A stretch of DNA of 37,641 bases, taken from a bacterium (lineage in GTDB: Bacteria; Acidobacteriota; Thermoanaerobaculia; Multivoradales; J023). The stretch is taken from contig JAAELT010000525.1 in NCBI GenBank assembly GCA_024226315.1, positions 1 through 37,641 of the forward strand, given 5' to 3'. This document shows, piece after piece, positions 6,815 through 14,231 of the stretch. The notes under the pieces were generated by a model. That model saw only the letters and a program-made list of their open reading frames with translations, did no database searches and was not told the DNA's origin. Within the stretch, counting starts at the first letter, position 1; the number at the start of each line of letters is the position of its first letter. The position numbers and the translations under genes were made by a program.

Positions 6815-8496
6815 CGGTCCTCCACCTCACTCCCCGGAGCGATCGCCGGGGGGATCGTCGAGGCGAGGCGCGGAGCGCTCGACCCGAGGCTGTCGAGGTA
6901 GGCCACCAGGTCGTCGCCCCGGGTCTCGCCGTCGGCGAAGAGGTAGCCGTAGGAAGGCATCCTCGAGGCGGGAGAGACCCTCCGCGGCTCGATCAGGTGC
7001 AGCCTCTGCCACTTGTGGTCGCGGCGCAGGCCGACGTTGGTCAGGTCGGGACCCTGGCGACGATTGCCGTAGAGAGGCGGCTGGTCGCCGGGGTCGGGTG
7101 GGCGATGGGGACCCCAGTACTCGACGTCGTCGGTGCGCGGCCGCACGTACTGCGAGTGGCAATTGATGCAGCCTTCCTGGATGTAGACCCGCCGGCCTCT
7201 CGTCACCGTGGAGAGCTCCGGCCCGCCGGCCGCGGAGGTCGCAGCGACCGCAGGCAGGACGGCATAGACGGCGACGCCCGCCGCGCCGCAGGCCAGGGTG
7301 ACGGCGTGCGCCTTCACCGCGGCGGCCAGCCGCCCGTTCCTGGCCAACGCCCAGCCCGCCACCAGAAGCAGGCCGGTGATCCACAGGAAGGGCCGTGGAA
7401 TGTGGTGGAGGTTCTGCGCCATGCCGACGCCCAGCGCCGAGCCGAGCCAGCCGGCGACCCCGTAGACGATGCCGGCGCGCCAGCGCCGGGGCACCAGCCC
7501 CACCTCGTCCCGCCGGTAGGCCGGGTAGGCCACCAACGCAACGGAATACAGCGAGATGCCGACCGCGTAGATCGGACCGGTCAGTATGAGCAGGCCGGCT
7601 TCTCCCAGCAGGTCTTGCGCGCCCAGCACCGTGAACGACACGCTGAACAGGCAGAACGCGGCGATCAGCAGGGACCGGAAGAACCCCCGGTCGATCAACC
7701 AACCGGCGGCGACGGCCGCCAGGAAGTGAGTGACGCCGATGGCCAGCTTCTGTGGCGCCGTGCCCCAGGTCGAGCCCTTCAACGCCATCGTCTCCTGGAT
7801 CACGGCGAAGGCCGCCGAGTCGAGCCAGATCAGCGCCAGGAAGGAGAGGATCAGGCTGACGAATCCGAGGCCCTGGTAGTCCCGCTGCGTCAGCGCTCGC
7901 GTCGGGACGACCGGCGATGACGGCGCCGATCCAGAGGAGGGGATCAGGACGGCGGCGAGGCCGGCCAGGCACGCCAGGGCGGCGACCGCGCCGCGCAGCG
8001 CCGCCGTGCCTTCGAAGATCGGCGGCACGTTGCAGACGAGATATGCGAGGCCGGTGCCCAGGCCGACCGCCAGACCGTACCACCGGCCACGCACGAGATC
8101 GCGCAGACCGGTGGCCAGGGCCACCGTCAGCACGGCGGTGAAAAAGCCGATCAGGGCGGCCATCGTCATCGTCGCCCAGGTCCCGCTGACCGCCGGCGCG
8201 GCCACGGCGGTCGCCGCGCATGCCGCGAAACCGGCGGCCAGCCAGCGCCGTGACCGCCGTGTCTTCAGCACCACGGCGACGCCGAGGCTGGCGCAGAGTC
8301 CCGTCAGCCCCATCGCCGCCATCGCGCGCTCGACCGCCGGAGCCGAGCCGAGGCGTTCCTGCAACAGGTCGAGAAAGGCGAACTGAGCGAAGAGCAGGAA
8401 GTAGACGTAGGTCGCGGCGATGGCCACGATCCCGGCAAGGCTGCCGCGCAGGCCGGCGGCGGATGGCCGGGTGGACGTCGTGGGCTCAGATGTCAT
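6811..8496 (-). CDS. MFS-type membrane domain fused to a CcoO-like cytochrome c domain
   Basis: A 561-residue fusion. Residues ~20-415 hold about 12 hydrophobic helices with an MFS-like layout in two blocks split by a loop near 190-205. Residues ~428-545 form a cytochrome c domain with the heme site CINCH at 443-447, the GPDLTNVG block at 482-489 and a likely distal methionine in SRMPSYGYLF (Met 513). The surroundings (RRVYIQEG before CINCH, HSQYVRP after it) match the soluble part of cbb3 oxidase subunit II (CcoO/FixO), which normally hangs from one helix only. The gene overlaps its neighbours by four bases on both sides and lies two genes after an oxidase subunit I homologue, so it probably delivers electrons to that protein. 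Confidence 0.8.
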   Translation of the reverse strand: MTSEPTTSTRPSAAGLRGSLAGIVAIAATYVYFLLFAQFAFLDLLQERLGSAPAVERAMAAMGLTGLCASLGVAVVLKTRRSRRWLAAGFAACAATAVAAPAVSGTWATMTMAALIGFFTAVLTVALATGLRDLVRGRWYGLAVGLGTGLAYLVCNVPPIFEGTAALRGAVAALACLAGLAAVLIPSSGSAPSSPVVPTRALTQRDYQGLGFVSLILSFLALIWLDSAAFAVIQETMALKGSTWGTAPQKLAIGVTHFLAAVAAGWLIDRGFFRSLLIAAFCLFSVSFTVLGAQDLLGEAGLLILTGPIYAVGISLYSVALVAYPAYRRDEVGLVPRRWRAGIVYGVAGWLGSALGVGMAQNLHHIPRPFLWITGLLLVAGWALARNGRLAAAVKAHAVTLACGAAGVAVYAVLPAVAATSAAGGPELSTVTRGRRVYIQEGCINCHSQYVRPRTDDVEYWGPHRPPDPGDQPPLYGNRRQGPDLTNVGLRRDHKWQRLHLIEPRRVSPASRMPSYGYLFADGETRGDDLVAYLDSLGSSAPRLASTIPPAIAPGSEVEDR

Positions 8497-8909
8497 CGTG
8501 TGTCTCGACCTCCGGAGTGAAGCGTGGTGACCATCCAGATCTGCGCCGAGCCGAGCGCGAGATCGGTCAGCAGGACCGTCGACCAGGCGGCGGGCAGCGC
8601 GCCTCCGGCGATGCTGACGCCGAGGAAGAGCGCCACGCAGAGCCGGATCAGGGCGGTCACTTCGAGCACCGCGGCGAGCCGGGCCTGGCTGCCGCCCCGG
8701 ATCACGAACGGAACGAGGTAGGCCAGCCCGACGCCGCCCACGAATGTGCCGATGAAGCGCATGTAGATCGGCTCCGCCGGCACCTGGGCGATGCGCATCA
8801 GGTTCAAGGTCCAGATCGGGGCGCTCACCAGCAGCGCTCCGGTCGCGGCGTCGCAGGCCCCCGCCAGCAGGCAGTAGACCCGGATCGGCCTGGTCAGACC
8901 TGTGGGCAT
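8493..8909 (-). CDS. Small four-helix membrane protein
   Basis: A 138-residue protein with about four transmembrane helices (for example CLLAGACDAATGALLVSAP, FIGTFVGGVGLAYLVPFVI, ALIRLCVALFLGVSIAGG, WSTVLLTDLALG). The ATG at 8909 has a GGGAGAG site three bases upstream and overlaps the end of the oxidase-like gene by 16 bases. Its stop overlaps the next start as ATGA. I do not recognise the family. Its position between the oxidase subunit I homologue and the MFS-cytochrome c fusion suggests a small accessory subunit of the same complex. It is easily missed because a much longer out-of-frame extension, antisense to nothing real, covers it. Confidence 0.75.
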   Translation of the reverse strand: MPTGLTRPIRVYCLLAGACDAATGALLVSAPIWTLNLMRIAQVPAEPIYMRFIGTFVGGVGLAYLVPFVIRGGSQARLAAVLEVTALIRLCVALFLGVSIAGGALPAAWSTVLLTDLALGSAQIWMVTTLHSGGRDTR

Positions 8910-10225
8910 GGCTCTCCCGCCGGGCCCGTCGGCCGGATCGCGGTCTTCGGACGCGAAACCTCGAGGGCGGCGGCGAGCCACCGGTAGGAGGCGAGGGCCA
9001 TCATCGCCCCGCCCAGCCACCGCACGGCGTAGAGCATGGCGACCGTCGAGCCGAAGCGGAACATGATCCCCGGATGCGTGCCCTCGATCGTCCCCAGCAC
9101 CAGCAGGGAGACCACCAGGACCAGGCAGCCGGCGTGCCAGAGGTAGAACGCCGGGCGGCCGGCGAACAGACTTCCCAGCGGCGTACCGCGGTTGACCTGG
9201 TTGAGGATGATGACGCTGAAGCAGGTCACCAGGCCGGCCATCGCGACGTGGGCGTGGGCGACCAGCGCGTTGGTGAACTTCCAGCGTTCGAGGACGCCGG
9301 GCAGGAACGCCACCAGGCCGGTCGCGAGCAGCAGGCCCGACCAGGCGCACAGGGCGGCCAGCCAGCGCCGGCTCTCCTCCGGCCACGCGAAACGGCGCAG
9401 GTGCCGGGTCAGGAGCGGGATCCAGATCGCCAGGCTGGCGAGACTGAGGATCTGGACGATCTCGTGGTGGGAGCGGTCGCCGTGATCGAGCACGCCGAAC
9501 CAGGCGAAGTGCAGCGCCAGGGCGGCCGCCGTCCACACCGCCGCGCGGCCGCCGTCGGCGGGCTTCATGCCCACCGCCAGCGGGCAGATGAAGATGATCG
9601 CCACGATCCCCAACGTGCTGCCCAGCAGGCTGCCACCGGTGGCGCCGCCGCTGTCGGGATTGATCGGCGGGTAGACCGACGGGCCCGCCGCCCAGTACAT
9701 CAGCGCGGGCACCGCCAGGAGCCCGGCGAGCAGCACCCCCTTGGCGATCAGCGTCCACTTCGCGAAAGCTCCCAGCGGGCCTCCGAGGCCCGGGGTCCTG
9801 CGCGAGAGCACCTGGCGCGTGAACGACACCGCGAGCACCAGGCCGAGGAAGGCGAGGTTGGCCGCCAGGAAGCCGCGGGCCAGGCCGCTCCACTCCAGGA
9901 ACAGCTTGCCGCTCGAGTGGCCGACCGCCCACGAGATGGCGCCGAACAACAGGCTTCCGGACCAGATGCCGATGGCCAGCCGCGGCAGCCGCCCGGTCCC
10001 CGATCTGGGCAGGTAGACCTCGAACAGCAGGCCGATCAGGGGCAGGCTGCACCAGCCGTAGAGCTGCAGGTTGAAATGGACCGGGATCAAGCGGCCGTAG
10101 GAAAACGGCTCGAGCAGCGCGCCCAGGCCGGGAAACAGCAGCAGGCTGGCCAGCAGCAGGCCGACGACGTTCCCCGCGAACAGCCAAGTGAGGCTGTGGA
10201 CGGTCAGCAGCTCGGAGCGTTTCAT
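8894..10225 (-). CDS. Divergent heme-copper oxidase subunit I-like protein
   Basis: A 443-residue polytopic protein with about 12 helices, slightly shorter than CcoN or NorB. Helix 2 has the subunit I signature YGRLIPVHFNLQLYGW, with a heme-ligand histidine at 50. Helix 10 has TNALVAHAHVAMAG, with the paired heme ligands His 324 and His 326. These three are the expected axial ligands of the low-spin and high-spin hemes. The CuB ligands are not where I expect them. Helix 6 (about 197-220) has no histidine, and the helix 7 region reads DHGDRSHHE (248-255). It may have lost CuB or rearranged it. The gene starts 22 bases after the polyprenyl synthase and is followed by a cytochrome c fusion protein. 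Confidence 0.75.
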   Translation of the reverse strand: MKRSELLTVHSLTWLFAGNVVGLLLASLLLFPGLGALLEPFSYGRLIPVHFNLQLYGWCSLPLIGLLFEVYLPRSGTGRLPRLAIGIWSGSLLFGAISWAVGHSSGKLFLEWSGLARGFLAANLAFLGLVLAVSFTRQVLSRRTPGLGGPLGAFAKWTLIAKGVLLAGLLAVPALMYWAAGPSVYPPINPDSGGATGGSLLGSTLGIVAIIFICPLAVGMKPADGGRAAVWTAAALALHFAWFGVLDHGDRSHHEIVQILSLASLAIWIPLLTRHLRRFAWPEESRRWLAALCAWSGLLLATGLVAFLPGVLERWKFTNALVAHAHVAMAGLVTCFSVIILNQVNRGTPLGSLFAGRPAFYLWHAGCLVLVVSLLVLGTIEGTHPGIMFRFGSTVAMLYAVRWLGGAMMALASYRWLAAALEVSRPKTAIRPTGPAGEPCPQV

Positions 10226-10247
10226 GGCGGGGCCTCGCGAGCCGGGC

Positions 10248-11168
10248 TCAGGCGCAGGCCGCGACCGGCATCCGCAGGCGGACCTTCCGCCGCTCGGCTT
10301 CGAGGATGGACTGCACGTGGCCCAGGCACCCCCAGCGGCCCGCGTCCGCGGACAGGGCGGCCAGGATGTCCCGGCCCTCGGCCAGCAGCTCCGACAGCTT
10401 CTCCATCGCGCGATCCGATCCCGAGACGCCGGGGAAGTTGGGGCGGCCGAGCCGGTGATCCCGGTGACTCGACTTGCCGGTCTCGGCGCGGCTCATCAGG
10501 CAGTCCTTGAAGTCGTCGAGGATCTGGTAGGCGATTCCCCACACCGCCGCCAGGCGGTCGAGACGAGCTCGGTCCGCCTCGCTCACCCCGGCGACGATCG
10601 CCGGCAACACCAGGGTCAGCCGGATCAGGGTGACGGTCTTGCCCTCGGCCACCTCGAGCACGTCCTGCTGGCCGCCTTCGCCGCCACCGAAGTGGAGATC
10701 GCGGGCCTGGCCGTTCAGGATGCCGCCGAGACCGAGGCAGGAGGAAACCAGCTCGGAGGCTGCCCGCCTCCCCGCCTCGCCCAGCACGCCGATCACCTGC
10801 CACAGCAGGGCGTATCCCTGGTTGATCAGCGCCAGGGCCCCGAGGGTGGCCGCGGCCTCGCCGTACACGAGGTGGGGGCAGGCGTGCCCCCGACGCTCCG
10901 CCGCGTCGTCCATGTTGGGCATGTCGTCGAAGATCAGCGACGCGGTGTGGAAGTACTCGATGGCGATCGCCGTAGAGCGCGCGGCGAACGCCTCGACGCC
11001 GTGCTGACGCAGGATGGCGTAGGCGAGCTGCGCCCGGATCAGACTGCCGGGATGGGCCAGGACGTCGCGGAGCACTCCCCGGAGGTGAGCTTCCACCCCG
11101 GAGTCGACCGGCAGGAGCTGACGGAAGCCGTCCAGCACGAAGCGGTGCTCGAGCGGGTTCAAGAGCAT
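10248..11168 (-). CDS. Polyprenyl (trans-isoprenyl) diphosphate synthase
   Basis: A 306-residue class I prenyl synthase that would condense isopentenyl diphosphate onto allylic diphosphates. The first aspartate-rich motif is DDMPNMDD at 81-88 and the second is DDFKD at 218-222, both complete. The GQARDL block (153-158), EGKTVTLI (175-182) and YQILDDF are also typical. The length fits short-chain synthases such as FPP or GGPP synthase, but product length cannot be settled by eye. It starts 12 bases after the YceI stop. Being in one operon with YceI (an isoprenoid-binding fold), an isochorismate synthase and a UbiE-like methyltransferase suggests it supplies a quinone tail or another isoprenoid lipid. 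Confidence 0.9.
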   Translation of the reverse strand: MLLNPLEHRFVLDGFRQLLPVDSGVEAHLRGVLRDVLAHPGSLIRAQLAYAILRQHGVEAFAARSTAIAIEYFHTASLIFDDMPNMDDAAERRGHACPHLVYGEAAATLGALALINQGYALLWQVIGVLGEAGRRAASELVSSCLGLGGILNGQARDLHFGGGEGGQQDVLEVAEGKTVTLIRLTLVLPAIVAGVSEADRARLDRLAAVWGIAYQILDDFKDCLMSRAETGKSSHRDHRLGRPNFPGVSGSDRAMEKLSELLAEGRDILAALSADAGRWGCLGHVQSILEAERRKVRLRMPVAACA

Positions 11169-11180
11169 CGACGGGCGCTC

Positions 11181-11792
11181 CTAGCGGTCGGTTGTGGCCG
11201 AGACGTCCCCGGCGGCAGGAGCGACGGTGACCAGGGTTCCGGCCGCCGAGATCGTCACCTCGACCTCCTTGGCGACCCGCAGGAACACGATGCTGGGATC
11301 GTGCAGGCCCCACTCCACGTAGGGCACGGTGAAGGTGGTGCGCGCCGTCACGCTGTCGCCCGCCATCTCGACCGTGGTCGGCAGGGTCAGGGGATGCTCC
11401 GCGCCGAGCAGGGTGACGGTGCCGTGGAGCTCCACCTCGCTGGTGCCCTCGGCCACGATCTCGCCCTCGAGCCGTTCCGGCGTGAAGACGATCAGCGGGT
11501 TGTGCTCGCTCTCCAGCACCTTCTCGTGCATCTTCTTGTCGCGTTTCTTGTGGCCGGTCTCGGCGCGCCGGGCGTCGATCGACACCTCGCCGGAAGCGGC
11601 GCCGGTCTGCGGATCGAAGCGGACCCGGCCGTCGTGGAGGTAGAGGGTGCCCGCCACGTCGTGGCCGATGGCCTCGAGGGTGAACGTCACCTGGGTGGAT
11701 TCGGGCTCGAGATCCAGTGCTCGCTCCGTGCCGAAGGCCGGCAAAGACAGGGCGAGAGCGGCAAAGACGATCAGGGCTGTGAGTCGGTGCAT
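11181..11792 (-). CDS. YceI-family periplasmic protein
   Basis: A 203-residue exported protein with an N-terminal signal peptide (MHRLTALIVFAALALSLPAF, cleavage near GTERA). The mature part has the YceI lipocalin-like beta-barrel pattern: an opening LDLEPESTQVTFTLEAIGH block, then VRFDPQTGAASGEVSIDARR, then HNPLIVFTPERLEG and a closing VEVTISA strand. Characterised family members bind long isoprenoid molecules, including ubiquinone-like compounds. That makes its place directly before a polyprenyl synthase telling. A GGAG site lies nine bases before the ATG. The typical central TGDLTIRG stretch is replaced by LHGTVTLLGAEHPLTLP, which keeps the same pattern. Confidence 0.85.
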   Translation of the reverse strand: MHRLTALIVFAALALSLPAFGTERALDLEPESTQVTFTLEAIGHDVAGTLYLHDGRVRFDPQTGAASGEVSIDARRAETGHKKRDKKMHEKVLESEHNPLIVFTPERLEGEIVAEGTSEVELHGTVTLLGAEHPLTLPTTVEMAGDSVTARTTFTVPYVEWGLHDPSIVFLRVAKEVEVTISAAGTLVTVAPAAGDVSATTDR

Positions 11793-11855
11793 GACGTGGT
11801 CTCCAATGAGCAGTTCTCGGGGTCGGAGGCGTGAGGAGGAGCTCTGACGGGCGAT

Positions 11856-13310
11856 TCAAGCGCCGAGGGCGGCCAGCAGCGCGCGTTGTTTGAGCTCCGT
11901 CTCGTGGTATTCGAGCCGCGGATCCGAATCGGCAACGATGCCGGCGCCGGCGTACAGATGGGCCTCGGAGCCGCGCAGCACACAGGAGCGCAGAGCGACG
12001 GCAAAATCGCCGTCACCGGCGGCGTCGAACCAGCCGATGGGCGACGCGTACCAGCCGCGGCGGCCGCTCTCGTGCTCGTCGATCCAGCGCATCGCGCTCG
12101 AGGTCGGCACCCCGCCCACCGCCGGGGTCGGATGCAACGCCTCGACCAGGTCCAGCACGTGGCGGGGAGCGGCCAGGGTGCCGGTGATCGGCGTCCGCAG
12201 GTGCAGGACGTCCCGCAGCTCGCGGATCCCGGGCGCCGCCTCCAGGCTCAGCTCGCGGCACAGCGGCTCGAGCCGGCGCCGGATCTCGTCGACCACCAAG
12301 CGGTGCTCGAGGCGATCCTTGACGCTGGCCAGGAGCCGCGCCCCGCATCCGTCGCCGCGGCCGATCGACCCGGCCAGGGCCTCGGTCTCGATGCGCCGTC
12401 CACGGCGGCGGATCAGCCGTTCCGGCGTCGCGCCGAGGAACGTGCCGTGCCGGCGCCGGAAGGCGAAGCGGATCGCGCCGCCCGTCGCCAGGCGCCGCAG
12501 GACCGATGAGACTTCGAGCGGCGCGGCGAAGTCCACGAGGGCACTGTGGGCAGCGACGATCTTGGCGAAATCTCCCCGTGCGATCGCCGCGAGGATCGCT
12601 TCGACCTCGCCGATCCAGCGCCGGCGCGAGGGGGGGTGGACCCGGACGTCGCCGGTCGCTTCCCGGGCGGCCTCCGTCTCCGCGCGGCCGCCGTCGGCGA
12701 GCTCCGCCAGAAGTCTCCGGAGCTCCCGGCGCCACGCCGCCCTCGCCGTCCGTCCGGCCAGCTCCTCGCCCCGCACCGCCAGGCTGAGGGTGGTGCGCCG
12801 AGCGTCCCGCCGGTACGAGAACCGCGGCAGGACGAAGCAGCCGTCACCGAACTGGGTCCAGGGCTCGTCGGCGGCGGCGCCGACGTCGAAAGCCAGGCCG
12901 CCGAACAGGCGGGGCGCGAGTGGCGGATCGGCACCGTATCGGGCCACCGCCAGACGCCGCCAGAGCCGCTCGGCCTCCAGCCGCAGCTGCCCGAAACGCC
13001 CCGGCCCGCAGACCTGGATGACATGAGCGGCACCGAAGCCGGCGTGGGCCGCGCCACCGCCGGGATGCCAAAAGAAGCCCGCCCGGCGGCCGCCGACGTC
13101 GAGCAGCGCCTCGGCCTCGACCCGCGGCGCCGGCACCGTCAACACCACCATCCGGTCGCGCCCGGCGTGGCGCGCGAGCTGGTACTCGACAAACCGGTCG
13201 ACGTCGCCCTGTCGGCCGGTTTCGGCCCGGCGGCGGGCCCGGGACCGCGACCGAATCGTCGGCGCGGGGGCTTCCAGAGCACTGGTGGCGTCGGCGCGCG
13301 GTTGAAGCAT
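11856..13310 (-). CDS. Isochorismate synthase (MenF/EntC-type)
   Basis: A 484-residue chorismate-utilising enzyme. The catalytic C-terminal half shows KIVAAHSALVDF, FLGATPERLIRR, TEALAGSIGRG, HLRTPITGTL, LHPTPAVGGVPTSSAM and YAGAGIVADSDPRLEYHETE, all hallmark blocks of isochorismate synthases; the final block carries the Mg-binding acidic residues. I chose the ATG at 13310 because GAGAGGGGG precedes it by three bases; the frame stays open to 14081 but that part is antisense to the response regulator. In this operon the product most likely feeds menaquinone-type synthesis. Salicylate or siderophore synthesis is possible, but no partner genes for it are present. It is the first gene of the minus-strand operon. 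Confidence 0.9.
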   Translation of the reverse strand: MLQPRADATSALEAPAPTIRSRSRARRRAETGRQGDVDRFVEYQLARHAGRDRMVVLTVPAPRVEAEALLDVGGRRAGFFWHPGGGAAHAGFGAAHVIQVCGPGRFGQLRLEAERLWRRLAVARYGADPPLAPRLFGGLAFDVGAAADEPWTQFGDGCFVLPRFSYRRDARRTTLSLAVRGEELAGRTARAAWRRELRRLLAELADGGRAETEAAREATGDVRVHPPSRRRWIGEVEAILAAIARGDFAKIVAAHSALVDFAAPLEVSSVLRRLATGGAIRFAFRRRHGTFLGATPERLIRRRGRRIETEALAGSIGRGDGCGARLLASVKDRLEHRLVVDEIRRRLEPLCRELSLEAAPGIRELRDVLHLRTPITGTLAAPRHVLDLVEALHPTPAVGGVPTSSAMRWIDEHESGRRGWYASPIGWFDAAGDGDFAVALRSCVLRGSEAHLYAGAGIVADSDPRLEYHETELKQRALLAALGA

Positions 13311-13370
13311 GATCCCCCTCTCGGTCGGCTCGCGGAGCAACGTGTTCTCCCCCGCGTACCGATAGAAGGT

Positions 13371-13398
13371 ATGCACCGGAGATGAACCCGGAATGAAC
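13371..13398. promoter_or_regulatory. Three 11-bp-phased direct repeats, likely response-regulator site
   Basis: ATGCAC (13371), ATGAAC (13382) and ATGAAC (13393) are spaced exactly 11 bp apart with CGGAG and CCGGA between them. Tandem hexamers at this period are how OmpR/PhoB-family regulators bind, one monomer per helical turn. They lie in the shared upstream region of the isochorismate synthase operon (minus) and the response regulator gene (plus). I found no good -35 box for either gene, which fits promoters that need an activator. Confidence 0.6.
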
Positions 13399-13550
13399 AG
13401 GACCAGGCGCGGGGGCTCGTCAGGATGGATCGAGGGGCGGTCCGCCTGTCCGGCGGTTCGAGTCCCGCGCTCATCGGAGTCCTGTATGATCTCCACGAGG
13501 TCGCGGAGGCCCTGCCGACAGATCCCCCTGAACAGCGCGGAGAGACCCGA

Positions 13551-14231
13551 ATGAGGCTGCTGGTGGTCGAGGACGAGGCGCATCTGGCCCGCTATCTGGT
13601 GCGCGGCCTGCGCGAGGACGCCTATGCCGTCGACCACGTCGCCACCTACGCGGAAGCCAGCGAACGCGCCTTCGAGCACGACTACGATCTGGCGATCCTC
13701 GATCTGATGCTGCCCGACGGCACGGGTCTCGACCTGTTGCGCGAATGGCGCGCGGGGGACCTCCGCATGCCTGTGTTGGTGCTCACCGCCCGCGACACGC
13801 TGGAGGACAAGGTCACCGGTCTCGACCTCGGCGCCGACGACTACCTCACCAAGCCTTTCGAGTTCGACGAGCTGCTGGCGCGGGTGCGCAGCCTGCTCCG
13901 CCGCCAGCCGGCGCTCGCTTCGCCGGTCCTGAAGTTCGAGGAGCTGGAGCTCGACAGCGCGCAGCGGCGGGTCAGCATCGAAGGCCGAGCGGTCGAGCTG
14001 ACCGTCAAGGAATTCGCGCTGCTCGAATACCTGATGCAGAACCCACGGCGAGTCCTGAGCCGCGGCCGGATCGCCGAGCACGCCTGGGACGACAGCTACA
14101 CCGCCGAGACCAACGTCATCGACGTCTTCGTGGGACGCCTGCGGCGCAAGATCCGCGAAGCCGGCGGCAGGAATCTGATCCAGACCGTCAAGGGGCTCGG
14201 CTATGTCCTCCGTGAGCCGGAGTCGCCCTGA
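13551..14231 (+). CDS. OmpR-family response regulator
   Basis: A 226-residue two-component regulator. The receiver domain (1-~115) has the acidic pocket VVEDE at 5-9, the phospho-acceptor Asp 51 in LAILDLMLPDGTGL, a conserved threonine in VLVLTARD and the lysine in DDYLTKPF. The C-terminal winged-helix domain ends with TNVIDVFVGRLRRKI and TVKGLGYVL, typical of the CusR/QseB/PmrA branch. GGAGAG lies six bases before the ATG at 13551. The gene overlaps the kinase gene by 29 bases. Its probable binding sites are the phased repeats at 13371-13398, so it may control both itself and the divergent isochorismate synthase operon. Confidence 0.92.
   Translation: MRLLVVEDEAHLARYLVRGLREDAYAVDHVATYAEASERAFEHDYDLAILDLMLPDGTGLDLLREWRAGDLRMPVLVLTARDTLEDKVTGLDLGADDYLTKPFEFDELLARVRSLLRRQPALASPVLKFEELELDSAQRRVSIEGRAVELTVKEFALLEYLMQNPRRVLSRGRIAEHAWDDSYTAETNVIDVFVGRLRRKIREAGGRNLIQTVKGLGYVLREPESP

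Noticed and set aside
3893..6901. A plus-strand open frame of about 1000 codons antisense to the MMPL and MBL genes
   Set aside because: It is Arg/Gln/Gly/Asp-rich low-complexity translation typical of the frame opposite a GC-rich gene. The minus strand encodes two clear families here.
13311..14081. N-terminal extension of the isochorismate synthase to 14081
   Set aside because: This part is antisense to the response regulator, and a strong ribosome site marks the ATG at 13310.
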